A DNA stretch of 64,000 nucleotides from Noviherbaspirillum malthae (lineage in GTDB: Bacteria; Pseudomonadota; Gammaproteobacteria; Burkholderiales; Burkholderiaceae_D). The notes under the pieces are model-generated. The model was given only the letters and a program-made list of their open reading frames with translations, was not told the origin of the DNA and searched no databases. Positions 1-9,719 of this stretch are shown in pieces (position 1 is the stretch's first letter; every line of letters starts with the position of its first letter). The translations under genes and the position numbers were made by a program. The stretch is from positions 173,466 through 237,465 of the forward strand of contig NZ_JACYXF010000006.1 in NCBI RefSeq assembly GCF_015352985.1. Direction: 5' to 3'.

Positions 1-864
1 GCGGCGGCATCGCCTCAGCCCGAACCGGAGCAGCTGGCGGCAAACGCTCCGGCAAGCGCTTCCGGCAGCGCCGACGCGTCATATCTGTCGCGCTACTGGG
101 AGCTCGATCCCGCCGACAAGCGCGGCCCTTTCCATTTCCGGCCGCACCGGGAAAACTATCTGGTCGCCACCTACAACGACTCGCCCAATACGCGTCCGTA
201 CCGGCCGTTTCGTGCTGCCGGCGCGGCCGGCGGCCTGTCCAATGCCGAACTCAAATTCCAGCTCGGCTTCAAGCTCAAGATGCTGGAGAATCCGGGCGCA
301 CTGCCTTTCGACCTCTGGTTCGGCTATACCCAGATCAGCTACTGGCAGGCCGAGAACCGCGAAGCATCGAGTCCGTTCCGGGAGACCAATTACCAGCCGG
401 AAGTCATGGCGGTGCTGCCGCTCGATGTCGACCTGCTTGGCCTCAAGCTGCGCTTTCTCAATGCCGGCTTCGTGCATGAATCGAACGGGCAAGGCTCGCT
501 GCTTTCGCGCAGCTGGAATCGCAGCTACCTGCAGGCCGGATTCGAGCGCGGCAACTTCAGCCTGCTGGCGCGCGTATGGAAACGCGTCAACGAGAGCGCT
601 GCCGAAGACGACAATCCCGACATCGTCAATTACATGGGCCGGGGCGATCTCGTCGGCACCTGGCGCAGCAACGGCCACGAAGTATCGGTACTGAGCCGCT
701 ACAACTTCAGTACCGACAAGGGAGCCCTGCAAGTCGGCTGGGCTTTTCCGCTGGCTCCGCGCCTGAAGGGCTACCTGCAGTATTTCACCGGCTATGGACA
801 TTCCCTCATCGATTACAACGCCTATCAGCGCGTGTTCGGATTGGGCGTGCTCGTCACCTACTGA
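1..864 (+). CDS. pldA: Outer-membrane phospholipase A (OMPLA), 5' partial
   Basis: This beta-barrel phospholipase of the outer membrane hydrolyses phospholipids that reach the outer leaflet. The frame is open from the first base, so the signal peptide and N-terminus lie outside the window; 287 codons plus the stop remain. The OMPLA active-site region is clear: an HESNG motif (His near 475, Ser near 481) followed by SRSWNR (Asn near 517), matching the His-Ser-Asn triad of the family. The C-terminus ends in alternating hydrophobic strands (FGLGVLVTY) typical of a barrel terminus. The N-terminal part shown here is Ala/Pro-rich and probably a linker after the signal peptide. It converges on the FUSC gene downstream. 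Confidence 0.93.
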   Translation, partial: AAASPQPEPEQLAANAPASASGSADASYLSRYWELDPADKRGPFHFRPHRENYLVATYNDSPNTRPYRPFRAAGAAGGLSNAELKFQLGFKLKMLENPGALPFDLWFGYTQISYWQAENREASSPFRETNYQPEVMAVLPLDVDLLGLKLRFLNAGFVHESNGQGSLLSRSWNRSYLQAGFERGNFSLLARVWKRVNESAAEDDNPDIVNYMGRGDLVGTWRSNGHEVSVLSRYNFSTDKGALQVGWAFPLAPRLKGYLQYFTGYGHSLIDYNAYQRVFGLGVLVTY

Positions 865-909
865 GAATGCGCGGTCGGATACGCGGGTCGCTGCCGCAGA
901 TGGAAGCCC

Positions 910-2004
910 TCAGGGCCGGAAGCGCGGCGGTATGAAACGCATGAGCTGGCGTCCCACCGCTTCGCGAAAGCGCGGGGTATGTATGCAGATGCCTCCGACA
1001 AGGCCGACCAGGCAGCCCAAGAGCGTATCCAGAAACCGCGCCGCAACCAGCGGGGCCGCGGACCCGTGCCCCAGTGTCGCGGCTTCCGCCAGAAGTATGG
1101 TCAGCGGCGTGATGAAGACGACGGCGAATGCATAGTGCCGCACCACCATCAGTTCGATCATGAAGGTGAGCGCCATCATCGTCAGGGAAATGCTCCATTT
1201 GTCCAGCGGAAGCAGCAGCAGCGCCCAGGCCAGCAGCAGGCCGCCGCTGGTTCCGATCACGCGATGCAGTTGCCGGTTCCATATCGCCCGCAGCGAGGCT
1301 CCCTGTATCACTGCGAGGCAGCTTACCGGTACCCAGTAGGCTTTCTGCAACTGCAGGGCCTGTGCCAGCGCCAGCGAGACACCGACAAACACGCCGATCA
1401 CGATCGAGTCGAATACCACGAAATCGAAGCTTGGCGCAGGCAGAGGCGCGACCGGCTTCGGCTCCCGTCGACGCAATATGAAGAAGCTGTAGAAGAATGC
1501 AATCAGGCAGGCCAGCAGGCTGCCCATGGTCATGAGCCCCACCATCAGCGGAAGCGCTGCGAACGGCACCGGCGAAAAGGCACCGATCGACGCCGCCATG
1601 ATGAAGAACAGGCTGCCCGGCGGACCCAGCGCATAGAAGCGGCAGATCATCGTCACCAGGATAGAGGTGAACATCAGTACCGGCACCATGGCAGGCGGAA
1701 AGAGCTGGCTCATGATGCCGAACGCATAGCAGGCGGCCATTCCGAATGCGCAGGCCATCACGCAGACCATGCGGTGATACAGAGGAGTATCAGGCAGATG
1801 AAGAAATACGAGGCCGCCGATAGATGAAACGAGACCGTAATCCAGGCGGCCGAAATAGGCGCCGATCAGCAGCGGCAAGCCCGTGGCAAGTGCGGCGGCG
1901 AACGGCATCTGCCAGACGCGGTCGCTGGGGTTGACGGCAGTCAGGTGCTGCAGTTCGGTCCTCAGCAGCACTGTCAGTTTGTTCCAGAGGCCTACACGGG
2001 CCAT
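910..2004 (-). CDS. FUSC-family (fusaric acid resistance / YccS-like) inner-membrane protein
   Basis: A 364-residue polytopic membrane protein. Two blocks of hydrophobic helices (about residues 30-180 and 195-340) flank a short basic loop (LRRREPKP). The second block contains the arrangement seen in FUSC/ArAE-type proteins (QLHRVIGTSGG, as in HRIxGTxxG). The family is linked to efflux of aromatic acids and other small molecules, but the substrate here is unknown. Its 364 residues are shorter than typical YccS proteins of about 700, and it has only one FUSC unit. It is transcribed divergently from the haloacetate dehalogenase-like gene across a 230-bp gap. Confidence 0.82.
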   Translation of the reverse strand: MARVGLWNKLTVLLRTELQHLTAVNPSDRVWQMPFAAALATGLPLLIGAYFGRLDYGLVSSIGGLVFLHLPDTPLYHRMVCVMACAFGMAACYAFGIMSQLFPPAMVPVLMFTSILVTMICRFYALGPPGSLFFIMAASIGAFSPVPFAALPLMVGLMTMGSLLACLIAFFYSFFILRRREPKPVAPLPAPSFDFVVFDSIVIGVFVGVSLALAQALQLQKAYWVPVSCLAVIQGASLRAIWNRQLHRVIGTSGGLLLAWALLLLPLDKWSISLTMMALTFMIELMVVRHYAFAVVFITPLTILLAEAATLGHGSAAPLVAARFLDTLLGCLVGLVGGICIHTPRFREAVGRQLMRFIPPRFRP

Positions 2005-2234
2005 TCAAAGTCCTTCCTTATGGCTGCAAGCTTCCATCCTGTTCAGGTTCAGAGACCCTGGCGTTTGGCAAGGAAATCATTCATGACTTTAGGGAAATAC
2101 TGAATTCCTGTCCCGGTAATTTATCAACCTTGAGTTTGATAATAAACTCTGCTTGTTTCTGATACGTTCACCCGCCAAGGATGCAGGCGCCCTGCAGCAA
2201 GCAGTCCCAACTCACATGGCCATACGGATGACTG

Positions 2235-3134
2235 ATGATGAATGAACCGCTTTTCACCGGCTTTCGCACGCTAACGCTCGACGTTGACAAGCACATCGGC
2301 ATTCGTGCCGTGGTCGGCGGCAATGGCCCGCCGCTGCTTCTCCTGCATGGGCATCCTCAAACACATGCCATCTGGCACAAGGTGGCGCCGGCTCTCTGCG
2401 AGCGCTTCACCGTCGTTGCCTGCGACCTGCGCGGCTACGGTGACTCTTCCAAGCCCGCCGGAACTGATGATCATCTCAATTACAGCAAGCGAGTCATGGC
2501 CGGCGACATGCTGCAAGTCATGAAGCAGCTCGGTTTCGAGCGTTTCAGCGTGATGGCCCATGACCGCGGCGCGCGGGTCGCGCACCGGCTTGCGGCGGAT
2601 CATCCCGAAGCCGTCGAGCGTGCGGTGCTGCTTGACATCGCACCCACGCTGGCAATGTACGAGCAGACCAGCGACGCCTTCGCACGCGCCTACTGGCACT
2701 GGTTCTTCCTGATCCAGCCGGCGCCACTGCCGGAGCGGCTGATCGAAGCGGACCCCGCCGCCTATGTGCATGACGTGATGGGCCGCCGCAGCGCCGGCCT
2801 GGCGCCTTTCGATCCGCGCGCCCTGGATGAATACAAGCGCTGCCTCGCGCTTCCCGGAACGGCGCACGGCATCTGCGAAGATTACCGTGCCGCGGCCTCG
2901 ATCGATCTTGAACATGACCGTGCCGACCGGGATGCAGGCCATCGCCTGAAGATGCCGCTGATGGTCCTGTGGGGCGAACACGGAGTGGTGCATCGCTGCT
3001 TCGAGCCGCTCGAGGAATGGCGCAGGCTGGCTAATCATGTCAGCGGCGAGGCGCTGCCCTGCGGCCACTATATTCCCGAGGAAGCGCCGGCTGCATTGCT
3101 GGCAAAAGCGCTGCCGTTCCTGAGCGGCGAATGA
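2235..3134 (+). CDS. Alpha/beta hydrolase, fluoroacetate/haloacetate dehalogenase-like
   Basis: A 299-residue alpha/beta hydrolase with the signature of fluoroacetate dehalogenases (EC 3.8.1.3), which release halide from haloacetates. The nucleophile motif AHDRGAR places Asp110, Arg111 and Arg114 at the usual family positions. YWHW gives His155/Trp156, the halide-binding pair, and Asp134 (LLDIAPT) lies in the conserved region. CEDYRA supplies the Tyr, and GHYIPEE supplies the catalytic His near residue 277. The oxyanion HGHPQ motif is at residues 38-42. The start is ATG ATG; the first is used. Related hydrolases act on epoxides, so the substrate is an inference, though the His/Trp/Tyr pocket favours dehalogenase. 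Confidence 0.85.
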   Translation: MMNEPLFTGFRTLTLDVDKHIGIRAVVGGNGPPLLLLHGHPQTHAIWHKVAPALCERFTVVACDLRGYGDSSKPAGTDDHLNYSKRVMAGDMLQVMKQLGFERFSVMAHDRGARVAHRLAADHPEAVERAVLLDIAPTLAMYEQTSDAFARAYWHWFFLIQPAPLPERLIEADPAAYVHDVMGRRSAGLAPFDPRALDEYKRCLALPGTAHGICEDYRAAASIDLEHDRADRDAGHRLKMPLMVLWGEHGVVHRCFEPLEEWRRLANHVSGEALPCGHYIPEEAPAALLAKALPFLSGE

Positions 3135-3431
3135 GCATGCCGGCATGGCTGGGTGATAGCCCTCGCCTGCAATGGGGCCTAAAGAGATGGACGCAAGAGC
3201 CTGAGCGGGTTCGGTGATCACCGTCGCATGGATTCACTGGTGCATGCTTTGTATTCAAGGCATGCAGCAGACATGGAAACTCCGCAGTCTTCTTCAAGGA
3301 GTGCGGTGGAATCCATGCGATGAACATTTGGAGAAGACCTGCATGACGATGTCTGAGGCATTTGACGGCATCATGACTTGACTGCTTGCAGCCGCATGCT
3401 GAGCAAGTGCCGTCAGGCCAGGCCGGAGCTG

Positions 3432-3599
3432 TCAATCACGGTCGAGCCAGCGCTCCAGGAAGCTCCAGAACAGGCACATCACGCCGACCATTCCTGCCAT
3501 CAATGCCGAGAGCGGCGAGTCCAGAGCCGCTGCCAGAGCGGAGAGAACGAGCAACACCACCCCCATGCCTTGCGTAAGCATCTTTTCCCTGCGTTCCAT
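3432..3599 (-). CDS. Small membrane protein of unknown function
   Basis: A 55-residue open frame starting MERREKMLTQ with an AAAGG upstream of the ATG. It has two hydrophobic stretches (about residues 12-27 and 30-47) separated by a short DSP turn, and a charged end (ERWLDRD). This looks like a two-helix inner-membrane miniprotein. It lies in a gap between the dehalogenase-like gene and the ssu operon and points the same way as the operon, but it is downstream of ssuB by about 125 bp. I recognise no family. Its reality rests on the ribosome-binding site and clean hydrophobic pattern, so it could be spurious. Confidence 0.45.
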   Translation of the reverse strand: MERREKMLTQGMGVVLLVLSALAAALDSPLSALMAGMVGVMCLFWSFLERWLDRD

Positions 3600-3723
3600 A
3601 CCCGGCCTTTAGTTGACTAGGTGCAATTAAACCTTGGAACGGACAGGGTCAACATGCCATATATATGGGAATTTGCAGAAGGTATTGCAATGCAATCAAT
3701 ACCGTTCGAGCACGACAAGGTGC

Positions 3724-4493
<770 letters not shown>

Positions 4494-4497
<4 letters not shown>

Positions 4498-5327
4498 TCG
4501 CGGGCGCCGAAGGAATCGCGCCATGCGAGGCTGCGCTGCTCCAGCAGTTTCAGGCCCGAGTCGGATATCTTGCCCAGCAGGGCGAGCAGGATGATGGCTG
4601 CGATCACGATATCCGGACGGCTGGTCTCGCGGCCGTCGGTCAGCAGGTAGCCCAGCCCTCTGGTCGCGGCGATCAGCTCGGCGGCCACCAGGAACATCCA
4701 GGCAAGGGAGAGGCCGGTACGCAGGCCGGTAAACAGGCTGGGCAGCGCGGCCGGCAGGAATATGCGCCGCACCAGCTCCACGCCGCTCAAGCCGTACATT
4801 TCGCCAACCTCGACCAGCTTGCGGTCGACATCGCGAATGCCGGCATGCACGGCGAGATAGACCGGGAAGAAGGCGCCGATGGCGATCATCGTCACTTTCG
4901 GCAATTCGTCGATGCCCATCCACAGCAGCAGAAGCGGCACCCAGGCCAGGCCGGGAATCGCGCGCAGCGCCTGGAAGCTGGGATCGAGAAGCGCCTCGGC
5001 GCGCCGGTGCAGGCCGACCAGCGCGCCGACGGCAATGGCCAGCGAGGCGCCGATGGCGAAACCGGCGAGCACGCGCACGGTACTGGCGCCGATATGCTGC
5101 AGCAAGTCGCGCTCGGCGAGTTCCTTGAGCGTGAGCAGGATATCGGTCGGCGCCGGCAGCAGGCGCGCCGGCACGATATCCAGCCGCACCACGCTCTCCA
5201 TCAGCACGACGGCGAGCAGCGGCACAATGCAGCCCCAGAAGGATATCGATATCGACGGCCGCTTTGCCGAGCGGGTAAGGGGTGTAAGTACGTTTTGCAC
5301 TTGCCTGTTTTCAACCGCGGTAGTCAC
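4494..5327 (-). CDS. ssuC: Sulfonate-type ABC transporter permease
   Basis: A 277-residue inner-membrane permease of the SsuC/TauC/NrtB type. About six hydrophobic helices are visible. The cytoplasmic EAA-like loop reads EVGEMYGLSGVELVRRIFLP, which contacts the ATPase, and is followed by LPSLFTGLRTGLSLAW. It starts MTTAVENRQV, 27 bp after the binding-protein gene, and its stop overlaps the ssuB start. It would move the substrate delivered by either of the two upstream periplasmic binding proteins. Confidence 0.9.
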
Positions 5328-5354
5328 ATGGTCACCTGTACTCGATGGATGAAG

Positions 5355-6362
5355 CTACTGGTTGCCGGCCTGCACCACGGCCTTCGCAAAACGGTCGTCG
5401 ACCAGTTCGCCGATGAACTTGCGCAGGTCGGTGCCTTTCTTGACGATCTCTTCATCCAGCAGGATGGGTACGGTTGCGTAAAGCGAGTCGAGATGGAATT
5501 TCTCGGGCACCGGCTTGCTGAAATCGGCGCGCGTGAGCTGCTGCCTGATGACCGGCACCGACAGCTTGGATTCGTCCGCGACGATGCGCGCCGTGTCCTC
5601 CGGGTTGGCGATTGCCCAGCGGCGGGCGCGTTCATAGACCTTGAGCACGCGCTTGAGATGCTCCGGATACCTGGCGATGAAATCGTCCGTGGTATTCAGG
5701 AAGCCGTAGCTGCTGAATGCCGGATTTCGGTACAGCACGCGGCTGCCCGCTTCCAGTTCGCTTGCCGCCATGTGCGGATCGAGACCCGCCCAGGCGTGGA
5801 CCCGGCCCTGCTCCAACGCAATGCGTCCATCGGGATGCTGGAGATGCACGACTTCCACGTCGTTCTTGCGCAAGCCGCTGGCGTGCAGCGTCCGCAGCAG
5901 GAAGAAGAAGGGATCGGTTCCCTTGGTCGCCGCAACCTTCTTGCCTTTCAGGTCGGCGATGTTCTTGACCGGAGAATCCTTCGGCACCAGCAGGGCAGAG
6001 GCTTCCTGGGTGTTGAAGATGTAGACCGTCTTTACCGGATAGCCGTTGGCGCGGCTGACCAGCGCCGAGATGCCCGAGGTGGAGCCGAAGTCGCTGCTGC
6101 CGCTGTTCAGGTATTCCAGCGCCCTGTTGCTGCCGAGGCTGAGCACCCACTTGATCTGCACGCCTTCCTTGCCGAACTCGTCTTCCAGCCATTGATGCTT
6201 GCGTATGATGAGGCTCAGGGGAGAATAGTAGGCGTAGTCGAGACGGATTTCCTTCGGCGCGGCGGCATGGGCGGGTGCGGCGGCGACTGCGGCGAACGTC
6301 ATGGCAGCGGCAGCCGCCGCAGCCATGACGTGCTTGATGGTGGCGATGAACATGTTTTTCAT
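5355..6362 (-). CDS. ssuA: Periplasmic sulfonate-type substrate-binding protein
   Basis: A 335-residue SsuA/NMT1-like binding protein that captures the substrate for SsuBC in the periplasm. The chosen start (MKNMFIATIK) has a GGAAAG just upstream; a longer in-frame start adds an arginine-rich stretch that would spoil the signal peptide. An Ala-rich signal peptide ends near AHAAAPKE. The mature part carries LDYAYYSPLS, KWVLSLGSNRALEYLN and KKVAATKGTDPF, blocks it shares almost word for word with the adjacent paralogue at 6379-7410. The two therefore arose by tandem duplication, which suggests two related ligands served by one transporter. Confidence 0.9.
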   Translation of the reverse strand: MKNMFIATIKHVMAAAAAAAMTFAAVAAAPAHAAAPKEIRLDYAYYSPLSLIIRKHQWLEDEFGKEGVQIKWVLSLGSNRALEYLNSGSSDFGSTSGISALVSRANGYPVKTVYIFNTQEASALLVPKDSPVKNIADLKGKKVAATKGTDPFFFLLRTLHASGLRKNDVEVVHLQHPDGRIALEQGRVHAWAGLDPHMAASELEAGSRVLYRNPAFSSYGFLNTTDDFIARYPEHLKRVLKVYERARRWAIANPEDTARIVADESKLSVPVIRQQLTRADFSKPVPEKFHLDSLYATVPILLDEEIVKKGTDLRKFIGELVDDRFAKAVVQAGNQ

Positions 6363-6378
6363 TTCTTTCCTGCTGTTC

Positions 6379-7410
6379 TTATTTGGCGCCGGCAACGAGC
6401 GTGCTGCCAGCGGTTCCGGCCTTCGCGAAGACCGGCGCGGCCGTCTTCGTATCGATGAGTTCTGCAATCACGCGATGGACATCGGTGCCGGGGCGAACCA
6501 GCGCCTCCGTCTGCAGGATGGGGGCCGCTTCCCTGAGTGCGGCGATGTGCTGTTCCGACGGGCGGGGATTCGAGAAATCGGTGCGAAGCTTCACTTGCAG
6601 CAGCGCCACCTGGAGCGGCACCTTGGCTTCTTCCGCCAGGATCTTCGCCGCTTCCGCCGGATTGGCCACCGTCCATTGGCGTGCGCGTTCGTAAGCCGCG
6701 ATCACCCGCTGTACGGTCTCCTGATGGCGTGCCAGGAATTCCTCGCGCACATTGAGGAAGCCGTAGGTGTTGAAGTTGACGTTGCGATAGATGAGGCGCG
6801 AACCGGCTTCGAGTTCGCTTGCCGCCATGTGCGGATCGAGTCCCGCCCAGGCGTCGACCTTCCCCGTTTCCAGCGCGACGCGCCCGTCCGGATGCTGCAG
6901 ATGCACGATCTCGACGTCGGACTTGGTCAGGCCGGCGCCGCGCAACGCGCACAGCAGGAAGAGATAGGGATCGGTGCCCTTGGTGGCGGCCACCTTCTTG
7001 CCCTTGAGCTGCGCAACACCGGTGATGGGCGAATTCTTCGCGACCACCAGCGCCGTCCATTCCGGGCGGGAATAGATGTAAGGCGTCCTGATCGGATTGC
7101 CGTTGGCGCGCGCCAGCACGGCAGCAAGGCCGGCGGTCGAGCCGATGTCGAGGCTGCCGCCATTGAGATATTCAAGCGCCCGGTTGCTGCCCTGGCTGAG
7201 CACCCATTTGACGCCGGTATTGTCTTTCTTCAGGTCTTCCTCGAGCCATCCGAAGCGCTTGAGCACCAGGCTGGTCGGAGAATAGTAGGCATAATCCAGC
7301 CGCACTTCCGCAGGCGAAGCGGCATGGGCGCCAGCATGGAAAAATGCGGCGCCAAGGGCACCCGTGGCTGGCAGCAGGCTGGCGGTCTTGAGGAAGGTTC
7401 TACGGTCCAT
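6379..7410 (-). CDS. Periplasmic sulfonate-type substrate-binding protein, tandem paralogue
   Basis: A 343-residue SsuA-like protein and the first gene of the ssu operon. The N-terminus MDRRTFLKTASLLP has a twin-arginine-like start, unlike the Sec-type signal of its paralogue 16 bp downstream. Shared blocks include LDYAYYSP, KWVLSQGSNRALEYLN, KVAATKGTDPY and LDPHMAASELEAGSR. The ligand is unknown, and aliphatic or aromatic sulfonates fit the context. Its promoter lies in the 275-bp gap shared with the divergent SfnB-like monooxygenase, so both probably respond to sulfur limitation. Confidence 0.88.
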   Translation of the reverse strand: MDRRTFLKTASLLPATGALGAAFFHAGAHAASPAEVRLDYAYYSPTSLVLKRFGWLEEDLKKDNTGVKWVLSQGSNRALEYLNGGSLDIGSTAGLAAVLARANGNPIRTPYIYSRPEWTALVVAKNSPITGVAQLKGKKVAATKGTDPYLFLLCALRGAGLTKSDVEIVHLQHPDGRVALETGKVDAWAGLDPHMAASELEAGSRLIYRNVNFNTYGFLNVREEFLARHQETVQRVIAAYERARQWTVANPAEAAKILAEEAKVPLQVALLQVKLRTDFSNPRPSEQHIAALREAAPILQTEALVRPGTDVHRVIAELIDTKTAAPVFAKAGTAGSTLVAGAK

Positions 7411-7685
7411 GGCGTGGCATGAGTTATCGTTGTTATGAAGAGATCAAGCTTAAAGACAGGAGGTTGACGAAGAAACGAATTGTTTCGCGCTTCCATAGCC
7501 GGTTTTCGTATAAAAATAAGACGGGGCCCGCTTGCGCGAAAAGCGCATTAGCAAGGGTGAAAATCTTCGTTGGATGGAACGGAGGCGGTTTGTAGCATTG
7601 CCCGTTTTCCATTCTCGTTCGGCGCGGCATTGAAATGCCTTGCCATGGCCTCATGGCGCGCAGAAAAGAATTTCGGAGTCACATC
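7411..7685. promoter_or_regulatory. Divergent promoter region of the ssu operon and SfnB-like gene
   Basis: This 275-bp gap drives two divergent sulfur genes. At 7558-7571 it carries TGAAAATCTTCGTT. The divergent sulfur promoter at 14804-15107 carries TGAAAAGTTTCGTT, 12 of 14 bases identical. An inverted repeat CTTGC...GCAAG with GCGC cores lies directly upstream (about 7531-7555). I could not place convincing -35/-10 or -24/-12 boxes. The shared motif may be an operator for a sulfur-starvation activator such as CysB, Cbl or SfnR; that is inference. Confidence 0.35.
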
Positions 7686-8843
7686 ATGAACGATCAAGAT
7701 CATTTGAAGCCATTGCTCGAGTCCCTGCGCGAAAGCGCTGTCGAGCGTGACCATGCCGGCGGACATGCAGCCCGCGAGAAGGCATTGCTGCGCGAACACG
7801 GCCTGCTCAACCTTTCGATACCCCGCGAGTTCGGCGGGGAAGAGCTGCCGTGGCCGCAGATCTATCGCATCGTGCGGCGCGTCGCAGGCGTCGACAGCGC
7901 GCTGGGCCATGTGCTTGCCTTTCATCATCTGCAAATCGCCACCGTGCTTATCTATGGCAATCCGGCGCAGAAGCGGCGCTGGCTCGGTGATACCGTGCGC
8001 CATGGCTACTGGTGGGGCAATGCGATGAATCCGCTCGACACCCGGCTGGTGGCGAGTGAAGGCGCAGGCGGTTTCCGGCTGAACGGCGCGAAGGGCTTTT
8101 GCTCCGGCACGACGGGTTCCTACTTCATGACGCTGTCGGCACTGCATCAGGACAGCGGAAAGGTAATGCTCGGTGTGGTGCCGACGGTGCAGGACGGCAT
8201 CCGCATACTGGACGACTGGGATCCCATCGGCCAGCGGCAGACCGACAGCAATAGCGTTGAATTCACCGATGTGCCGCTGCCCGAGGACAGCATCCTGCGC
8301 GCGCACTATGCCGAGCAGACTGCATTCCATACCTTGCGTACCTGCTTCGCCCAGCTGGTGCTGGTCAATCTTTATGTCGGCATCGCAAGCGGGGCGCTGG
8401 ACGAAGCGCGCCGCTACGCACTCAGCCAGGCGAGGCCCTGGGTGCATGCCGGCGCAGCTTCGGTTGCCGACGATCCGCTTGTCGTCCAGCGATTTGCGGA
8501 AATGCATGTGCAGGTTGCCGCGGCCACCGCCCTGGCAGACCGGGCCGGCGACCTGCTGGAAAAGGCCTATGTGCGCGGCCCCGAACTGGATGCGCAAACC
8601 CGCGGCGAGGTGGCGGTGGCCATTGCCGAGGCCAAGGTGCTGGCGCATCGCGCCGGCCTGTATGCAAGTCAGGAATTGTTCGAGGTTGTCGGCGCCCGCG
8701 GCGCGAAGGCCGCGCTTGGCTTCGACCGCTTCTGGCGCAATGTGCGCACCCACACGCTGCATGACCCGCTGGACTACAAGCTGCAGGTGCTTGGCAAATG
8801 GGCATTGCTTGGCGAGACGCCTTCGCCGACGCTGTACAACTGA
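7686..8843 (+). CDS. SfnB/DszC-family flavin-dependent monooxygenase (acyl-CoA dehydrogenase fold)
   Basis: A 385-residue protein of the acyl-CoA dehydrogenase fold, in the branch of SfnB and DszC that acts on organosulfur compounds with reduced flavin rather than on acyl-CoAs. Features are ERDHAGGHAAREK near the N-terminus, a GNAMNPLD segment, DDWDPIGQRQTDS in the middle and FDRFWRNVRTHTLHDP near the C-terminus, the last being highly typical of this branch. The start at MNDQDH has a GGAG upstream; a longer in-frame start 17 codons earlier lacks one. It is divergent from the ssu operon, and a second paralogue lies at 13565-14803. The likely role is desulfonation or sulfone oxidation during sulfur starvation, with the substrate unknown. 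Confidence 0.83.
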   Translation: MNDQDHLKPLLESLRESAVERDHAGGHAAREKALLREHGLLNLSIPREFGGEELPWPQIYRIVRRVAGVDSALGHVLAFHHLQIATVLIYGNPAQKRRWLGDTVRHGYWWGNAMNPLDTRLVASEGAGGFRLNGAKGFCSGTTGSYFMTLSALHQDSGKVMLGVVPTVQDGIRILDDWDPIGQRQTDSNSVEFTDVPLPEDSILRAHYAEQTAFHTLRTCFAQLVLVNLYVGIASGALDEARRYALSQARPWVHAGAASVADDPLVVQRFAEMHVQVAAATALADRAGDLLEKAYVRGPELDAQTRGEVAVAIAEAKVLAHRAGLYASQELFEVVGARGAKAALGFDRFWRNVRTHTLHDPLDYKLQVLGKWALLGETPSPTLYN

Positions 8844-8859
8844 ATCGGCGGCTCCGGCG

Positions 8860-8889
8860 GCCCATGCGATCAGTGAAGATCGCATGGGC
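8860..8889. terminator. Hairpin between convergent sulfur genes
   Basis: A perfect 12-bp stem (GCCCATGCGATC / GATCGCATGGGC) with a 6-base loop lies between two convergent genes. There is no strong T-run on either side, so it would be a weak or bidirectional terminator. Confidence 0.6.
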
Positions 8890-8906
8890 ATGGAGGATTT
8901 GGGACT

Positions 8907-9695
8907 TCAGAACGCCGGTACAGCCGAACCGTTGAACTGGGTATCCACGAAGCGGCGCACTTCCTCGGATTGAAATGCCCGCACCAGCTTCGGCACCCAG
9001 GGCTTGTCCTTGTCGGCGGTTCTCACGGCGAGCAGATTGGCGTACTTTCCCCGGGCATCTTCAATGGCGATGCTGTCGCGCGTAGGCACCAGCCCGGCGC
9101 TCACCGCATAGTTGGTATTGATGGCGGCCGCATCGAGGTCGTCGAGAGAGCGGGGCAGCTGCGCCGCTTCCACCTGAATGATGCGCAGGTTCCTCGGATT
9201 GTCCGCGATATCGATCGGCGTTGCCGTCAGGCCGGCGCCGGGCTTGAGCTTGATGAGGCCGTATTTCTGCAGCAGTGCGAGCGCCCGGCCGCTGTTGGAC
9301 GGATCGTTCTGTATGCCGACGCGTGCACCATTCGTCAGATCGGAGAGCGACTTGAACTTGCGCGAATAGAATCCCATCGGGAATGTCACCGTGTAGCCCA
9401 CCGGTGAGATCCTGTATCCGCGCGCCTCGATCTGGGTTTCCAGGAAGGGAAGATGCTGGTAGCTGTTGGCATGCACGTCGCCGGCGTCGAGTGCGGCATT
9501 GGGACGGATATAGTCATTGAATTCCACGATCTGCAAACGCAGTCCGTCGCGTTCGGCCACCTTCTTCGCCACTTCCGCAATCTGCGCATGCGGGCCGGCG
9601 GTCACCGCAATCCTGATCGCCTCGTCGGCGGCCCATGCGCCCGAGGCCGCAAACAAGGAGATCGACATGAGGGTGCGGGCAAGTTGTCGTTTCAT
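8907..9695 (-). CDS. MetQ/NlpA-family periplasmic binding protein
   Basis: A 262-residue binding protein of the MetQ (lipoprotein 9) family. A signal peptide ends near ASGAWAADEA with no lipobox cysteine, so it should be soluble in the periplasm rather than a lipoprotein like classical MetQ. Family blocks are IAVTAGPHAQIAE, VEFNDYIRPN, NSYQHLPFLE, GIQNDPSNSGRAL and EAAQLPRSLDDLDAAAINTNYA. It is the last gene of a minus-strand operon that also has a second MetQ, MetI and MetN, 24 bp after the LLM monooxygenase gene. Two binding proteins for one transporter, with oxygenases, suggest methionine-like or other organosulfur ligands. Confidence 0.85.
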   Translation of the reverse strand: MKRQLARTLMSISLFAASGAWAADEAIRIAVTAGPHAQIAEVAKKVAERDGLRLQIVEFNDYIRPNAALDAGDVHANSYQHLPFLETQIEARGYRISPVGYTVTFPMGFYSRKFKSLSDLTNGARVGIQNDPSNSGRALALLQKYGLIKLKPGAGLTATPIDIADNPRNLRIIQVEAAQLPRSLDDLDAAAINTNYAVSAGLVPTRDSIAIEDARGKYANLLAVRTADKDKPWVPKLVRAFQSEEVRRFVDTQFNGSAVPAF

Positions 9696-9719
9696 GGTGT
9701 TTTCTGTTTTTATGATGTG

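Noticed and set aside
7411..7685. Possible sigma-54 (-24/-12) promoter for the SfnB-like gene
   Set aside because: SfnB-type genes can be sigma-54 dependent, but no GG-N10-GC element with adequate flanks was found in the gap.
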